Shown: positions 47,861 through 60,105 of the stretch, piece after piece | Layout of the letters: every line of letters begins with the position of its first letter | How positions within the stretch are numbered: the first letter of the stretch is position 1 | Source of the DNA: Jackrogersella multiformis | Taxonomy: Eukaryota > Ascomycota > Sordariomycetes > Xylariales > Hypoxylaceae | Reading direction: 5' to 3' | Assembly: GCA_902806575.1 (NCBI GenBank) | Contig: CADCXD010000008.1 | Location: forward strand, 496,001-560,000 | DNA length: 64,000 nucleotides | Notes under the pieces: model-generated | What the model was told of the DNA's origin: nothing | Database searches by the model: none | Seen by the model: only the letters and a program-made list of their open reading frames with translations | Translations under genes and position numbers: made by a program

Positions 47861-48466
47861 TGGGAATTTGAGTGACGTATGCGTGTTGTGTATGCGGATC
47901 GCGTATTGCGTATTGCGTGCATACGAGAAAAATAGTATCAATCTTATCAAATCTCAAATTTACATAATTATTGTTCCTACTCCGTACCTAGGCACTCATT
48001 GAAAGACGCTTGGTTGGTTACCTTGGACTTTGGTCCTATCATTCAACACCATTACCATTCTAGCCGCGCCGTTACCTCTAAATATCGCCCCCCCAGAGAC
48101 CAGAGACCAGAGACGCATCCCTCATATAACCTAGTCCTACACCTACATTTCTCTTGTGCTGCGCGCGTTCAGAAACCAAACCCGATCCCGTAACATTCCC
48201 AATCCGCCCACTCCAATCAACTACTTAGGTATTCAGCCACCCGATCAGCCGCCACCTACGCAAACAGGGAGAGCTTGAGAGCACCGCATCTCAACAACCG
48301 GATTCGAATTTAATATAACAACGCTTAAGGCTTTTGTTACATCGACGACTCCCGACTCCGACCTCTTGTGCAAGCCTTCCTCCTTCGACCCAACTTGCGT
48401 CTAAAGGAATGATATAGCAAAGCCTGCGGAACACGACCTGGGGATCCACTGTGGTAGTTGATAACT

Positions 48467-50212
48467 ATGGCTATTGGCAAGGAAGGAAATGTCAAATGGG
48501 TAGATGTGAGTATAAAATTTCTTTCCTTTTATTTCTACTGAGGTTTTGTTGGGAACTTGGTGAAAATGCGACTTGCGATGGTGTGTAAAAGCTATTCGCT
48601 ACCCCTAGAGCTCTATGGGGTGTAACATTTGGACAACAAACACCATATATCGATATATCCTCAAGCGTCAAGTAAAGTTTTGGAGGTTGCGCCTAAAAAG
48701 CCGCGTGCCTAGGTCGCATAAGGGGCATAAAGAGTTTAGGTGGCGTGGGCACCACCACATTACCACATGACTACCGCCGATCAACTGGGGTTTGGATTTA
48801 TGACTAGCGACGGGATGGCACGAGCGAACAAGCTTTATCTTTAAACGTTCCGGAGGTCCTCCTGAAGTAATTCACTAACAACGTTTCCCATATAATAGGG
48901 TCTAAGAGGTTTCGCATCTACCCTCGTGGTCTTGACTCACATCGCTAGATCTTTCGATGGCGAACTCTTCCTCCCAGCCTCACACGAGGGAGCACAGCCT
49001 CGACCTATGCAGCTACCGTTCTTACGAATCCTCGTTCAAGGTCGCATCGGCGTCACTATCTTCGCTTTCGTCACCGGCTACGTCTGTGCCCTGAAGCCCC
49101 TCAAGCTGTACCGACAGAACAACCAAGATGTTGCTTTCACGTCCATCGCCAAGTCCGCTCTCCGCCGTGTTCCTCGACTGGTTATACCATGCGCTTTCGC
49201 AACTTTTCTCATTTGGATCATGGCAAACTTGGGCATGTTCCTGGTCGCAAAGCAGAGTGATTGTTGGTGGTGTGGTAAGACCGCACCCGACCGCCAAGCG
49301 AATGTGTACCAATCCGTGAAGCACTTGGTTCAGAATATAATCTCGACGTGGACGAGAGGCCAGAACGCCTACGATGGCAACCAGTGGACATTATTACCGC
49401 TGCTGAAGGGGAGTATGGAGGTGTATACATTCGTCATCGCCACAGCTTACATTCAACCACAATTCAGAATGGTATTGAGCTTGATGATGTTTGCATATTT
49501 CTGGATAGGAAATGATTGTATGTTTCCCACCCTTGTATATCTTCGTACTCGAACTGACCATGAAACAGCGGCTTTTGGAATGCAATTTTTCTGGGGTGTT
49601 TTCCTCTGCGATTTACAGAATCATCCTCCGGCTACCGAGTGGCTCATTCGTCGAGCAAGACTATCGCAATTACTAGCTGCCATTTTCCTGTTTCTAGGTC
49701 TTTACGTTGCCTCGTACCCCGAAGGGCATCCGGAATGGGCGACTTGGTCAAACTACCAATTCAAGGTCCTGAAGCAAATTCTACCCAAGGATCCCGATTT
49801 CCCTCGATTCGCTTCTGGAATCGGTCTCGAGTTGATTACCTTAGGCCTACATTTCAGTCCCGCATTGCGAGACGTGCTGTCGAGCAAATACCTTCTCTGG
49901 TTCGGCAAGCAGTCCTTCGCTGTCTACCTTCTTCACGGCCCACTTCTCCGCAGTGTACTCTGCTGGATGGTCTACGGAATACGGGTGCCGCCACCAATTA
50001 CAAACGACAAGGGCGAAACGATTCACGGTACACTCATGTTCCCAAGTGGATGGCGCTTGATGATTGCCCTTCCCTTCTGGATTCCTCTGAACTACGGTGC
50101 CGCCATGTTGTGGACGGGCTACGTCGACCCTTGGTGCGCGAATCTAACGGAGAAGATCGTGGGTAAGACGATGCTAGCACGTGATGAAAAGGGTGCCCTG
50201 TTACCACAATAG
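48467..50212 (+). CDS. Acyltransferase-3 family membrane protein
   Basis: Polytopic membrane O-acyltransferase (Acyltransferase_3 fold). Exons 48467-48505, 48899-49517 and 49569-50212 give 433 residues. The first exon has only 13 codons (MAIGKEGNVKWVD), and its 393-nt intron (GTGAGT..ATAATAG) completes the family N-terminus VDGLRGFASTLVVLTHIARSF, with the conserved His in the first helix. The second intron, 49518-49568, is 51 nt without stops (GTATGT..AAACAG), and its removal gives WIGNDSAFGMQFFWG. About eight to ten hydrophobic segments follow. A late motif WFGKQSFAVYLLHGPLLRS is typical of the family. Substrate unknown; fungal members acetylate sugars or metabolites. It is isolated, with about 8 kb of gene-poor sequence on each side. 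Confidence 0.88.
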
Positions 50213-53200
50213 AGACGCGGTACTGGTCACCCAAGAGGGCGATGCGATGAGGACGGTCCCAGACAAGGAGTTGCATGAGATAATAGAGATGGTTCTCGCC
50301 GAGAGGTCCCCAAGTGCTGATGTCAACATCTGGCAAACAGGCTTGTCTGGATCCACGAAACGGCGTCAGTTGCCTGCCATATTGATCGAAGACGGAACAA
50401 CTACCGAAAAATAATCGACCTTTTTCTTGCGCAAGACCCTCTACAGCAACATCCCTCGTGTACATATGGTAGCTATTTTCTGTTTTACGACACGGGTGTT
50501 GGGGTTTTGGAGTACATAGGATCAAGGCCATTGGGATTGCATTGGTCACCGGGCATTGGGAAGCATTCAGCCGAAGTGAAAAAAAAATGCATCGTACATA
50601 CGCCTGGGGCGTCGTTGTTTTAATTTCTGCAGACGCGGCCGCGACCCTGGCATTCATGGGTAGGTAGAAAGTCCGGCGATGATTTTGGCTTGCTCGCAAC
50701 GGTTGATACCCATGATGATGAAAGAAGAGTTAAGCATAGAGCAGGACGCCAAGACGATGCCGCACGTTGCATCGCACACTTACAGTCTATAGTTCAGAAA
50801 ACAGTTCTATCCAAATCGTATTTTAATGGCGATAAGTAATGCAGTGTGTTATTGAAGTGTTAGATTGTACCTCGTGGAATATCTCGGGAAGTATTTCGTT
50901 GAACAGCCCGTCGATATTTTCTTAAGCGAGTTACTATGAAGCATTAAGTACCTAGACTAGGGATCTAGTTGGATGATCTTAATTATCTGGTCGTTGGTAC
51001 GAGAATTATTATACGATATACCCAATCAAGTTGTTCAGAATGTTATGGATATTAATATATCATCAGTAGTGTCATATTAGCCTACGTGGTTTCGGGATGT
51101 TTTGTTGTCCCCATCTCTTACATCCTTAATATAACATTCCTGGGGAATGTTTCTTGCCGGGGCGATTGCGGAAAGGAGATCATTTTCTATGGTAACCTAA
51201 ACTATTAATAAGTAAGGATCATCCGACATAAAATACCACACAAAGTTCTGTATGAACCCTGCCTACTAATAACGTCGCGATGGGTACTGCTAACAATTTG
51301 AGAAGATGGATAACATGCGTGCGTGTCAATTAGGCTTTCTTACCATTAATACAGGCGAGATCCCGCGCTCTCTATCTCGTGTTCCGTCCCTTTCTTGCAT
51401 CCATGTAACCCACCCATCCCAACGGCCCGCCGGTCGGTATCCGAACTGTCGGGTCGTCCAGTGAGAGTTTAGCGGCTTGCCCGAATAGGTAGCAATGTCG
51501 CGCAAGATGCAACATTCTTTGCTTGACCTTCTTATTTACCGCCCTATGGGAATTAGACACGAAGCTTAGCATGGCAACCTTTATCTTTGGATGGTCATGC
51601 ATATATTCAGTCTTTGGGTACTGAGTACTTGAGCCGAGAGTTTGGGTAAAGTACCTAGGTACTTGGGGTATGGATTGTAGGTCGATATAACAAGAGATTG
51701 TATCCAGTAATTAGTAGTGTCTAATAAGAGGCTTCATAATCTTGAAGAATAGGCTTAGGATGTTTTCTAAATGCTGTCATAAGGTCTTGTTGCTCGATAT
51801 AAGACTTTATACTATTATTAATATCCACAGCAATATTACGTGAATGCCTTTCGTCTTTATGAACATGACAAAGCAATGTATAGAAAATAAAGCACACTAA
51901 CTCCTAAAGTCGTATTTTATAAATTCGATTCTCTTAACACCCTTACCTAGACATATGTAACACACATGTACCTGTAGTTTCTAACCTGTTTATGACTTCA
52001 AAGGGAAAGACCGCAGCTACACCTCCTCTCGTCGACTATAGGTCCAGCCCGGTCTAGGAAGTCGCGGCTCCGCTCTGGGACATGACTGTGACGGATCCGA
52101 TATTAACTTTAGGCTTCGCTAAACTGAAGTTAGCAAGAACGATGTAATAAATACATGTATCTATACCTACCTGGCCTATGTACTGTCATAAACGCAGTAG
52201 ATAATTGCTCGTTAACTTCGAAGCAAGCATTACGATAACTCTATCAGGTTACAGTATTTTCCTGCCAGGAGGTATCAATATTGCAGTCTCTGTGCCTAAC
52301 CTAGGTAAGTATCGTGCTGGTGACATAAGGTAATCCATTCAACTAAGTAGCGTGTTTCATGGGTCACTAGAATTTACCTAGGTAGGTAGGTAACCAAGAG
52401 CTATTCAACTCAATCTCTCGTAATCTAACTTACACCTAGGTAGGTGATAACGTGACAGTAGCATTTTACATCGACTAGGTTACTACACCTCTTGTTACAA
52501 GGACACATATTATGAGGCAGCGAGAAGAGTTAGGCACTTTTGATTAACCGAGTTTAAGTAAAACGGATACACTGAAGGCATTATCGTTTATTATACTGTC
52601 TAAAGTCTGTAGGTTTATGAAGTCTCGTGGTATTTTTCTTATAATACTATTTCATCCCCTATGCCCCGAAGATAGATTTCTAATCGACAGACCCTATAAT
52701 GTTGATCACATTCGATCTCTTTCCTTGACTAGTCTCTTTTTCTATACTCTTAAACATCTATAACATATTTTCTACAGTCTCTCTCTTAAACCTTGACCGT
52801 ATGTTCTTTTATGAATAGTTGGCATGTCGCAGAGAGCTCGGACGAAGGGATCTCACACCACGCCGGCTCAAAGGAGAATGTAACAGCAGCTCCGCTATCG
52901 CTCCGACCAGGTCTCCGAATGTGGGTATATAGCACCTAGCAGTCTCTCCAAGAAGAGCGAGATAGTCTCCTTTTGGGATCAGTTGAATACAACCCACTTT
53001 GAGCTCATAGGACGTAAGTGTGACATGGCACGAAATTGAAACTTAGGGTCTGACAGCAACTTACCTCCTAGGAAAGCCCCCCATGATACACATTCTACAA
53101 GATCATTTTCTAGGATACCATGTCAAGCACAAATCCACGAAGCAAGAATGGAATGTGCGGAACCTGTTGATACTGCTAGCCCACATTATCGAGGATCGTG

Positions 53201-54100
53201 CTGGCTCATCAAGCCTGTGAGTGATAGCAAGATTTTCAGAGACCCTAGTCATCCATTCAGATATGTAATTAGCATACCATAGAAAAAGGAAGAATTTAAA
53301 GGGGGGGAGGAGGTGTATTAAGAATGCTGGATACTACTAGATGTTCCTTTAGGTTAGAAGAGTCGAAAGTATCATGTCATGCAAAACAATCTTAAATATC
53401 ACCGTGATAGCACGTACGAGTTTATGCACACTATTTATACCTCTGGAGGAGATAGAAGACGGCAACATAGTCGATGAAGCTATTATAGCTCCAGGAGTCG
53501 ACTTCCATGTGAAAATCATTGAATAACACGTAAGGCTTGGACGGTAAACCTTGGACATATTAATAACTAAGTATTATATCAACCTACTTACCGACGTAAA
53601 ACCAACTTCTAACTACCTAGGGTAGGCTTGCCTATTTTAATTTAAGGAGTTTTAAACCGAACATACTATATTAATGTGGACATCTAATTTACAGCGTATA
53701 TTCCTTTTAGATTCCAGTACCATTCTCTTCTTTTTATTGTTCCTTTATTCTACTATACGATGACATTATTATAAGTAAACAAAAGGATGTGTTAAGGGAA
53801 CAGCTGATGAATTACATCCTACATCGGTTAATCATTTAACCTGGCGCTGCTTGTCATATAATGCAAGTGGTGTAGTTATATAACTTAATGACAAGTACGT
53901 GTAAGCCTTCAAGATAGTAAATCTGTCGTTAGCGAAACATTGAATACTCGGCACCAGTTAGAAGAATACCGCATAGTGGAAGTCTTGATAGCATATGAGA
54001 TTACTAAACCAAAGGCTAGAAAGCCAATTATATACTTAGGTATTCATAACTTATATATCAAACGAAACCCACCTCAGGCTTCGTAATGCGCTCCTACTAG
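50213..54100. other. Gene-poor AT-rich region, first part
   Basis: After a short 3' UTR-like stretch (50213-50700) the sequence is AT-rich without recognisable genes. TACCTAGGTA-type elements lie at 51651-51663, 52376-52393 and 52434-52446. Short frames at 51372-51602, 52809-52997 and 53349-53558 (all minus) have no known domain. Confidence 0.45.
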
Positions 54101-57100
54101 GAAAGGTTGGTAGTACTCTCCCGGATATTAGACCCGAACCAATGAAGGTTGTTTAACACTGCCCCGGGACTGCTACTTCAAAAATTTCCCGGCTAAGAAA
54201 CGTCATGCAACTGTCAGCTTCAACAGTGATAATTTTGAGACCCCAACATGCTCCGGATACTAATACCGGTTACCCCTTTAACTGTTATCCCCGGTGTGTA
54301 TACCACTTCATCTAATTGAGTTGAAAAGATTTAGGATATTTACCTATGGACTACTGAGTTGGATACCCCGATTATACTTTCTAGCATGATACCTTTATAA
54401 GCCATGGTTTAGATCTCGTCTACCCAGGTAGTTAAGTCATTATATACCTGACCTTAGTAATTCCTTGATCCTTTTAGAAGCCTCGTCTATCGGGATATAA
54501 CCCTAATGGGGGGTTCGGCCTGTTAGAGGTGTGCCCCATGAGAAAGGATACGCTTAAGATAGGGGTAGACAACGACACGTTTCCTGCATGTATACCGCGA
54601 TCTATAGTAAGTAGGTTTGGAACAACTTTTGTAATAATGTCGTTATTACCCGTAGCACGGTGTCTGCCTCGTGATAAATCATGTACCTATGCCTATGGAG
54701 CAAGTAGATGATAATAATGACGGACGGTTCACGGTTATAGAAGAATGTAGAGCTGACTTGGGGGAAGTATACTATGTAAACTATGAATTAATCCGAGTGT
54801 ATGAGATTGCAAGGGAAAGAAGGTGTGGGGAGGTTCTGATCCTAGGTATCGGATGTATACATGTATAGCTAGGAATTAACTACGATTTAATGTATAAAAT
54901 GGAAATATCTCCCGCTTGTAGCTACTTAATCTGTGAATCTGACGTTTAAAGGCTTACACCCCCCATTGGTTTTATTCTATATCGGCGTAGTTTCCGGCTG
55001 TCGGGTGGGCTTTAAGTTAGTAAGCAATGCAGTTTACTAAAGGATTAACAGGCCAACCCGGTGGTTCGATAGGCGGGGAATAAGCGGATCGTCTTGCTGA
55101 CAATTATACATCTTAAATCCTTAAGGAGGGATATTTAGTAGATAGATGTTTATATTTATCCTTTTATGCTGGAATGACGGCAAAACTAGTGTAGAGCTTA
55201 CTGTAAGATGTTCACGGGTGGGAGCTGTTCCCCGGGCCTGTAGGGAGTCGTCCGGTGTTATAACACTGCATTATCTCTCTGCCAGGCCTGTGTGAGTAGT
55301 GAGATTGAAACCTCTAAGTCAAAGAGTACTTATGTTCGTATATAACCTTATGATTGGGTCGCCGGCTTATTATATTCAGGATTTCAGTCCTCACGTAAGC
55401 AGTCGTTAGAAGAACCCAAGACTGATAGCGTAACGCGAGACAAACCTGCGGCGGACTTTACTTTGTCCGTCATCCTCCTGTACATACCAAGGTTGTATAC
55501 ATATTAAATCTAGCAAGACCGGGATGGTCAGATCATGTCGTGCTCGTCTAGTTCCCCGGACTGCGAGTCGTCCCAACAGGACGGATCCCGCTTCCCGTCT
55601 CCAAAATATGATACACAATAGCATTATGTATGCATACCGGGAATGCCACAGTCAATAACGTAACCCACCAGTATGTAGGGCTTCCATCCAAACGGATATC
55701 TTTCCTCGATAGGGAACGGGATTAGGGAATTGTCCAAAAGCTCGAGAGGAGAAGATAATTTTCTTTACTTTTATTTATAAACCCATTCACACTTATATAG
55801 GTACGTATCATACATATGTCTATAGAACGCCAAGATGTCTATAAGATAATTAGGTACTAAGATACTTCCATACCTAAGTATGTGACTAAGACTAAAAGAG
55901 AAGAGTGTTATAGTAGGAGTAGGTACCTAGTATATCCATGTGGCTCTGCATAACATTTGTGTAACGAAAAGGGTACCATATTACATACCTAGCATAGCCA
56001 TTCCATAATACTACCTAGCAGCAGCCTAGCAGCCTACCAGTACCTAGTGAGCAGCCGGTTGGGACTAGGTGGTCTAGAAGCTAGCAGGGAGTTTGAAAAC
56101 GGAAGTGACGGGTGAGTTCCAAACCAGTCGATCTTGAACAACAGCGACCTTTTGCTTTTTCTATCACCTACATAATACCGACCTACCAAGGTAGGTGCAT
56201 ATAATACTAGGTATGGATGTACTATAAGTAGCGTTAGGTAGGTACCTAGGTACCTAGGTAGTTACCTCCAGGTAGGTATGTAGGTTTTACCAGGTATAAT
56301 AGATACCAGGTTAGGTACTTATCCTAGGATTACCATAATACTACCTAGGTACATAGCAAGTACCTACGTAGTAGCCCTAGAGTCCGTATTTCTTTTTTTA
56401 ATTCCCCCGCCCCCACCAAACCTTACCAACCTACCAACCCGATAATTAACCATATTTTCCCCTTCTCTCACCTTACAGAAGTTAACCTCAAAACAATCAA
56501 CCGCTTTTGTTGGCGCCTACATGTCTCCAAAAGCCGGCGCTTTTCTCATTTATGACAGAACGCATTTTATGCATACGATACACCGTCGATCGGGCTTTTC
56601 TTATTATTTCTTATTATTTTTTAATTCTTTTTAAGCGAGGCTAACTCATGAAGCACCCCGGGGTTCTGACCAATGGCACAGTTCTCGTTTCTCCCTTCCG
56701 AGATTCGGCTCATGGTTTGACGGTATCGCAATTGATATGGTCTATAAATCGAGACCTCCGTGTGTCCGGTCATTGGTGTATCGTGCTCCTTATCTGAGCA
56801 TACATACACGTACAGCTTGATGAATTCCCTGATGAATTCCCCTTACCGATGTCTACCGATGTCTGCCGAAGCTGTCTTTCAGGTCAATCGAGTATCACGC
56901 CACGAGGCTGTCAGCCGATAGCTTCCTATTCAAAAGACCCTTGGTAGTCAGTCCTAAGAGGGGTCGGGCAGCCGGGTCAGGGCGGATATTGACGTGTTTA
57001 TCCTGGATATCGGTGTGCTTGCCGAGATGGCTTGCGCGCGCGAGTGGCAATCGCCTCACTTTATTAGAAACTGTCGTGTCGTTGTTTGGCCGCCTCCTTT

Positions 57101-58285
57101 GTCTGCAATCTATAGCCGATCTTGGCACAAACCATGATCTGGCCTTCGTAAGGAAGATCTTCCTGCCTAGCGTATGCTTCACCTATCTGTACCGTAACAA
57201 GCTCGCTCCTCTCCTCGGGACTCCCTTACCTAGTGTACCTACCTGTGTACATACCTTTCTTAGGTACCGTCTACCTGGATTTCGGATTCCCCCTGCGACG
57301 TGCCGCCAGTAACTACGCCGTGAAAATGTTCCGAGCCAACGTCTACCGACCGGGATTAGCTAGTATATACCGTACATGCTGGCTGGTACTAGTAGTATTA
57401 GTACGCGTCGTCGTGGTCATCGTGATGAATCCCACGCTTGGTACCAGGCTGCCAGGAACACTCGGACCTTCTCGTCGGCCGCAGGCTGAAACAGAACAGC
57501 GGCACCGTCGAGATGAGTGAGCTAGCAAAGACACTTTTCCTTAAATGGTAACGAATCTTCCCGGACGATGTTTTGTTATGCAGTACGGTGGGAACCGTTC
57601 GCGCAGAAAGGCGCTGTTGGCATCCTGGTATCTGAGCTTCATTACGGCCTGCAAACGGAAATCTAGTCCGGCGCCCAGGCCAGATGACCTTGCCCGACCT
57701 TGCCCATATCCTTGGGTGAAGGGGGTGGGAAAACATGGGTGAAATCGCCTACCTGGTGTAGTGTACATACCTACATACACTACGGATTACTGCTAGGTAC
57801 ATACCTTACGCATACCCTACGCATACCTTGCTAGGTACCTAGTCATCTAGCCCTGCAGGCGATAGCGCCGCGGCTCTCACCACAAAGCCAACATCATATC
57901 TGACGGCTTTTATGGGCTCCTTAGCGCCATCGGCTCCCACTTAAGCAGGGGATTGTCGACGGTAATCATACGCGGTCAACGTGGAGTGACGAGGGGTAGC
58001 ATCTGCAGCCAGCCTTTTCTGGAATAATCAGCCCGACATTGACGTCTTTGGAAACAGTGGAAATCGACTTACAGGTTTTCTCACCAGGGCGGTCCAGGCT
58101 TCCTCTGGTTATTATTACCTAGCCCGCAATTTGATCTCAGCAACTTGCACTTGCAAGGGTCCAGAGATCTTCATCTCTCGCCAACTTAGCTCTGCCTCTC
58201 GCTAATCGCCCCTCCTAATTTTTCATTAGCTCCCTCATAGTAAGAGATATCATGCCTTGGGCCTCCCAGAGCCTATGCTATCGCG
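54101..58285. other. Gene-poor region, second part, possibly containing decayed elements
   Basis: 54470-55620 is a patchwork with higher GC and many stops on both strands, which could be an old transposon or gene relic. No transposase, integrase or polymerase motif could be read. 56180-56372 is a dense palindrome cluster. At 56673-56717 a 15-codon start (MAQFSFLPSEIRLMV) resembles the beginning of fungal 2EXR-type proteins but is closed by TGA. 57000-57800 has moderate GC and no readable family. Confidence 0.4.
56180..56372. repeat. Dense TACCTAGGTA element cluster
   Basis: Multiple copies, including GGTAGGTACCTAGGTACCTAG at about 56236-56256, plus GGTAGGTATGTAGG and CTACCTAGGTAC, within 190 bases. 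One of the densest clusters in the window. Confidence 0.75.
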
Positions 58286-58521
58286 ATGAGAGAGTTCATC
58301 GACGAGTGCATGAACGTCGTCTCACCACAGGCCCCAGATTACCGCTCCTCCTCCTGCTGCTCCTCCTCGCCCTCTAGCACCGTAGAGAAACTTACCTTAC
58401 CCGCACGTACCACCGCCACTCGAAGAAATATTTCCCCCTTCACCTTCAAGAGGCTAGCGCCTCAAAACCTGGTCGCTTACGCCTACGCCCACGCACTCGC
58501 AAGAAGGGCCGCCTGCCCACG

Positions 58522-60105
58522 ATGCGTAAAAGGCGGTCACCGATTGGTGAAGACATAACTACGCGGCAACGACGTCGCAACTTGCAAAATCGGACGATCA
58601 GGCCCCTCACCAATGCTACTACGAGACGAACACGTTCGCTTCCTGTTCCCGCAGTGCGTCAACCATTGCCAATGCTGGATAAGGAGGACCATCTTGGCTG
58701 GCAAGAACCACTATCCGTGTGGAACCAGAATGCACCTCGTGTCTACATATGCGTCGTGCTCTGCTTTCCGTGCGATTTCCAACGGCGGCAGGACGCCATC
58801 CACCATATCGAGTCCGCTCTCAAACGTCTGGCAAGGGAGCGGCCAGTTTTCGCCGGGCGACTTCACGCTAGTAGTAACAGCGGTAGTGTATCGATCCATC
58901 GATCCCCACTGCAAGAAATTCCCTTCCAGGTCCTCCCCGTAGACGAGACCAGCCAGCAGGAGTACGCCGACGTGAGGGATGCCGGGTTTCCGCCAGGCAC
59001 GTTTGTCCATCCTCGATTTGCCGTCTCGGGCAGTGTTAGCTCTAACCTTGGATCGATACCGGTATCGAAGGTTCAAGCCGAATTTCCGCCCGGCGGCCTG
59101 ATACTTTCCATCTTCCTACACCACGGGCTGGTGGACGGGGGATCATTACGCGTTTTCCTGGAATGCTTCGCCGCTCAGACTCGAAATACCCCAGTTAATT
59201 TACCTTCTGACCAGACGTTTCCTATGTCATCACATATTCGAGGCTACAAAGGTCCATTAACCTTGCAAGACGTTTCTACATTTAGGGGTCTACTGATAGG
59301 ATGTCCGGAATACACGATGCTGAGCGACCTTAGCGGCCCAACGCAGCCGCGACTTCTGAAGACTGGAATGGCTATGGCACATATCGAGAAGATAGGCAAA
59401 ATCTTCGTTTTCAGCAACGAACGATTGCAAGAGCTCCGGGAGCTAATCCGCTCTAGAAATGGCACGGCGGAACCTCCGTCGGCTTATACAAGCTTGGCCG
59501 CCCTCGCCTTTGCGCATATCACGAGGTCCCGCGTAGCAGCCGAAAGGTATCTGCCGGGAGTTCACCCCAGAGGGGTTGCCATGCTATGGAATTCGGTAAA
59601 TTGGAGAACGAGGGCTTTTCAGGGCGCTACGGATAACTACTTTGGGAATGCAGCACTACCTGCTGTCACGAAGGCGTCGATGGCCCAACTAAACGCTGCT
59701 TGCGACGACGACGACGAACTCGCTCGCCTCGTCCCGCTCGTGAAAGCATCAATAGATGCTGTCGATCAGGAATACGTCAGTCGGCGCCTAGCCATGCTAT
59801 CCGAGGTGCCCGACCCACGCTTACTAGGGGTAAATTATGACCCACGGATGCCGGAAATGTTGGCGTTCAATACATGGCGGCACTTCGGGGCGGATGTCGA
59901 GTGGAACATCCCGGGAGTGCCCGTTGCAAGGGCGGATGCGATTAGGAGAGCTCACGGATCGTGGAACCTTGGTACGTGCCTGATACTCCCGGCCAAGGCG
60001 GACTCGATGAAGCAGGAACTCTTTGTGAGCTTGTCGGTTGACTCGATGAGGCTGCTCTGCGCCGATGATGGTTGGACGAGGTGGATTGATAGGGTCATAG
60101 GTTGA
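58522..60105 (+). CDS. BAHD-type acyltransferase (trichothecene 3-O-acetyltransferase-like)
   Basis: CoA-dependent acyltransferase that transfers acyl groups to hydroxyl or amine groups of small metabolites. Single-exon frame of 527 residues from ATG 58522. The catalytic HxxxD motif is H201-D205 in FLHHGLVDGGS. The usual DFGWG motif is replaced by FGADVEWNIPG near residue 460, as in fungal relatives of trichothecene 3-O-acetyltransferase. The first 50 residues are Arg/Thr-rich (RRRNLQNRTIRPLTNATTRRT) and not typical. The canonical N-terminus starts near Met51 (58672, LDKEDHLGWQEPLSVW). So translation may start at 58672, or a different upstream exon may be used; an overlapping frame starts at 58286. 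No other biosynthetic gene lies within 8 kb. Catalytic domain confident, start uncertain, substrate unknown. Confidence 0.87.
   Translation: MRKRRSPIGEDITTRQRRRNLQNRTIRPLTNATTRRTRSLPVPAVRQPLPMLDKEDHLGWQEPLSVWNQNAPRVYICVVLCFPCDFQRRQDAIHHIESALKRLARERPVFAGRLHASSNSGSVSIHRSPLQEIPFQVLPVDETSQQEYADVRDAGFPPGTFVHPRFAVSGSVSSNLGSIPVSKVQAEFPPGGLILSIFLHHGLVDGGSLRVFLECFAAQTRNTPVNLPSDQTFPMSSHIRGYKGPLTLQDVSTFRGLLIGCPEYTMLSDLSGPTQPRLLKTGMAMAHIEKIGKIFVFSNERLQELRELIRSRNGTAEPPSAYTSLAALAFAHITRSRVAAERYLPGVHPRGVAMLWNSVNWRTRAFQGATDNYFGNAALPAVTKASMAQLNAACDDDDELARLVPLVKASIDAVDQEYVSRRLAMLSEVPDPRLLGVNYDPRMPEMLAFNTWRHFGADVEWNIPGVPVARADAIRRAHGSWNLGTCLILPAKADSMKQELFVSLSVDSMRLLCADDGWTRWIDRVIG

Larger units (their letters stand above)
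44201..48466. other. Gene-poor region, second part, with repeats and long promoter of the acyltransferase gene
   Basis: No protein family was recognised. It contains TACCTAGGTA elements (45722-45733, 45838-45853, 46368-46376, 46822-46838, 46947-46961, 47423-47435), a hexamer tandem GTAGGA at about 46191-46214, and a triplicated CCATTTCAATC-like unit at 47587-47611. From about 47580 it becomes pyrimidine-rich, leading into the next gene. Confidence 0.45.

Noticed and set aside
50034..50699. Minus-strand open frame of 221 codons overlapping the 3' end of the acyltransferase-3 gene
   Set aside because: No domain or hydrophobic pattern. It overlaps exon 3 of a well-supported gene on the other strand and looks like a mirror frame.
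55205..55625. Possible solo LTR (TGT.. to ..ACA ends, GC-richer block)
   Set aside because: No second copy, target-site duplication or polyprotein sequence visible in the window.
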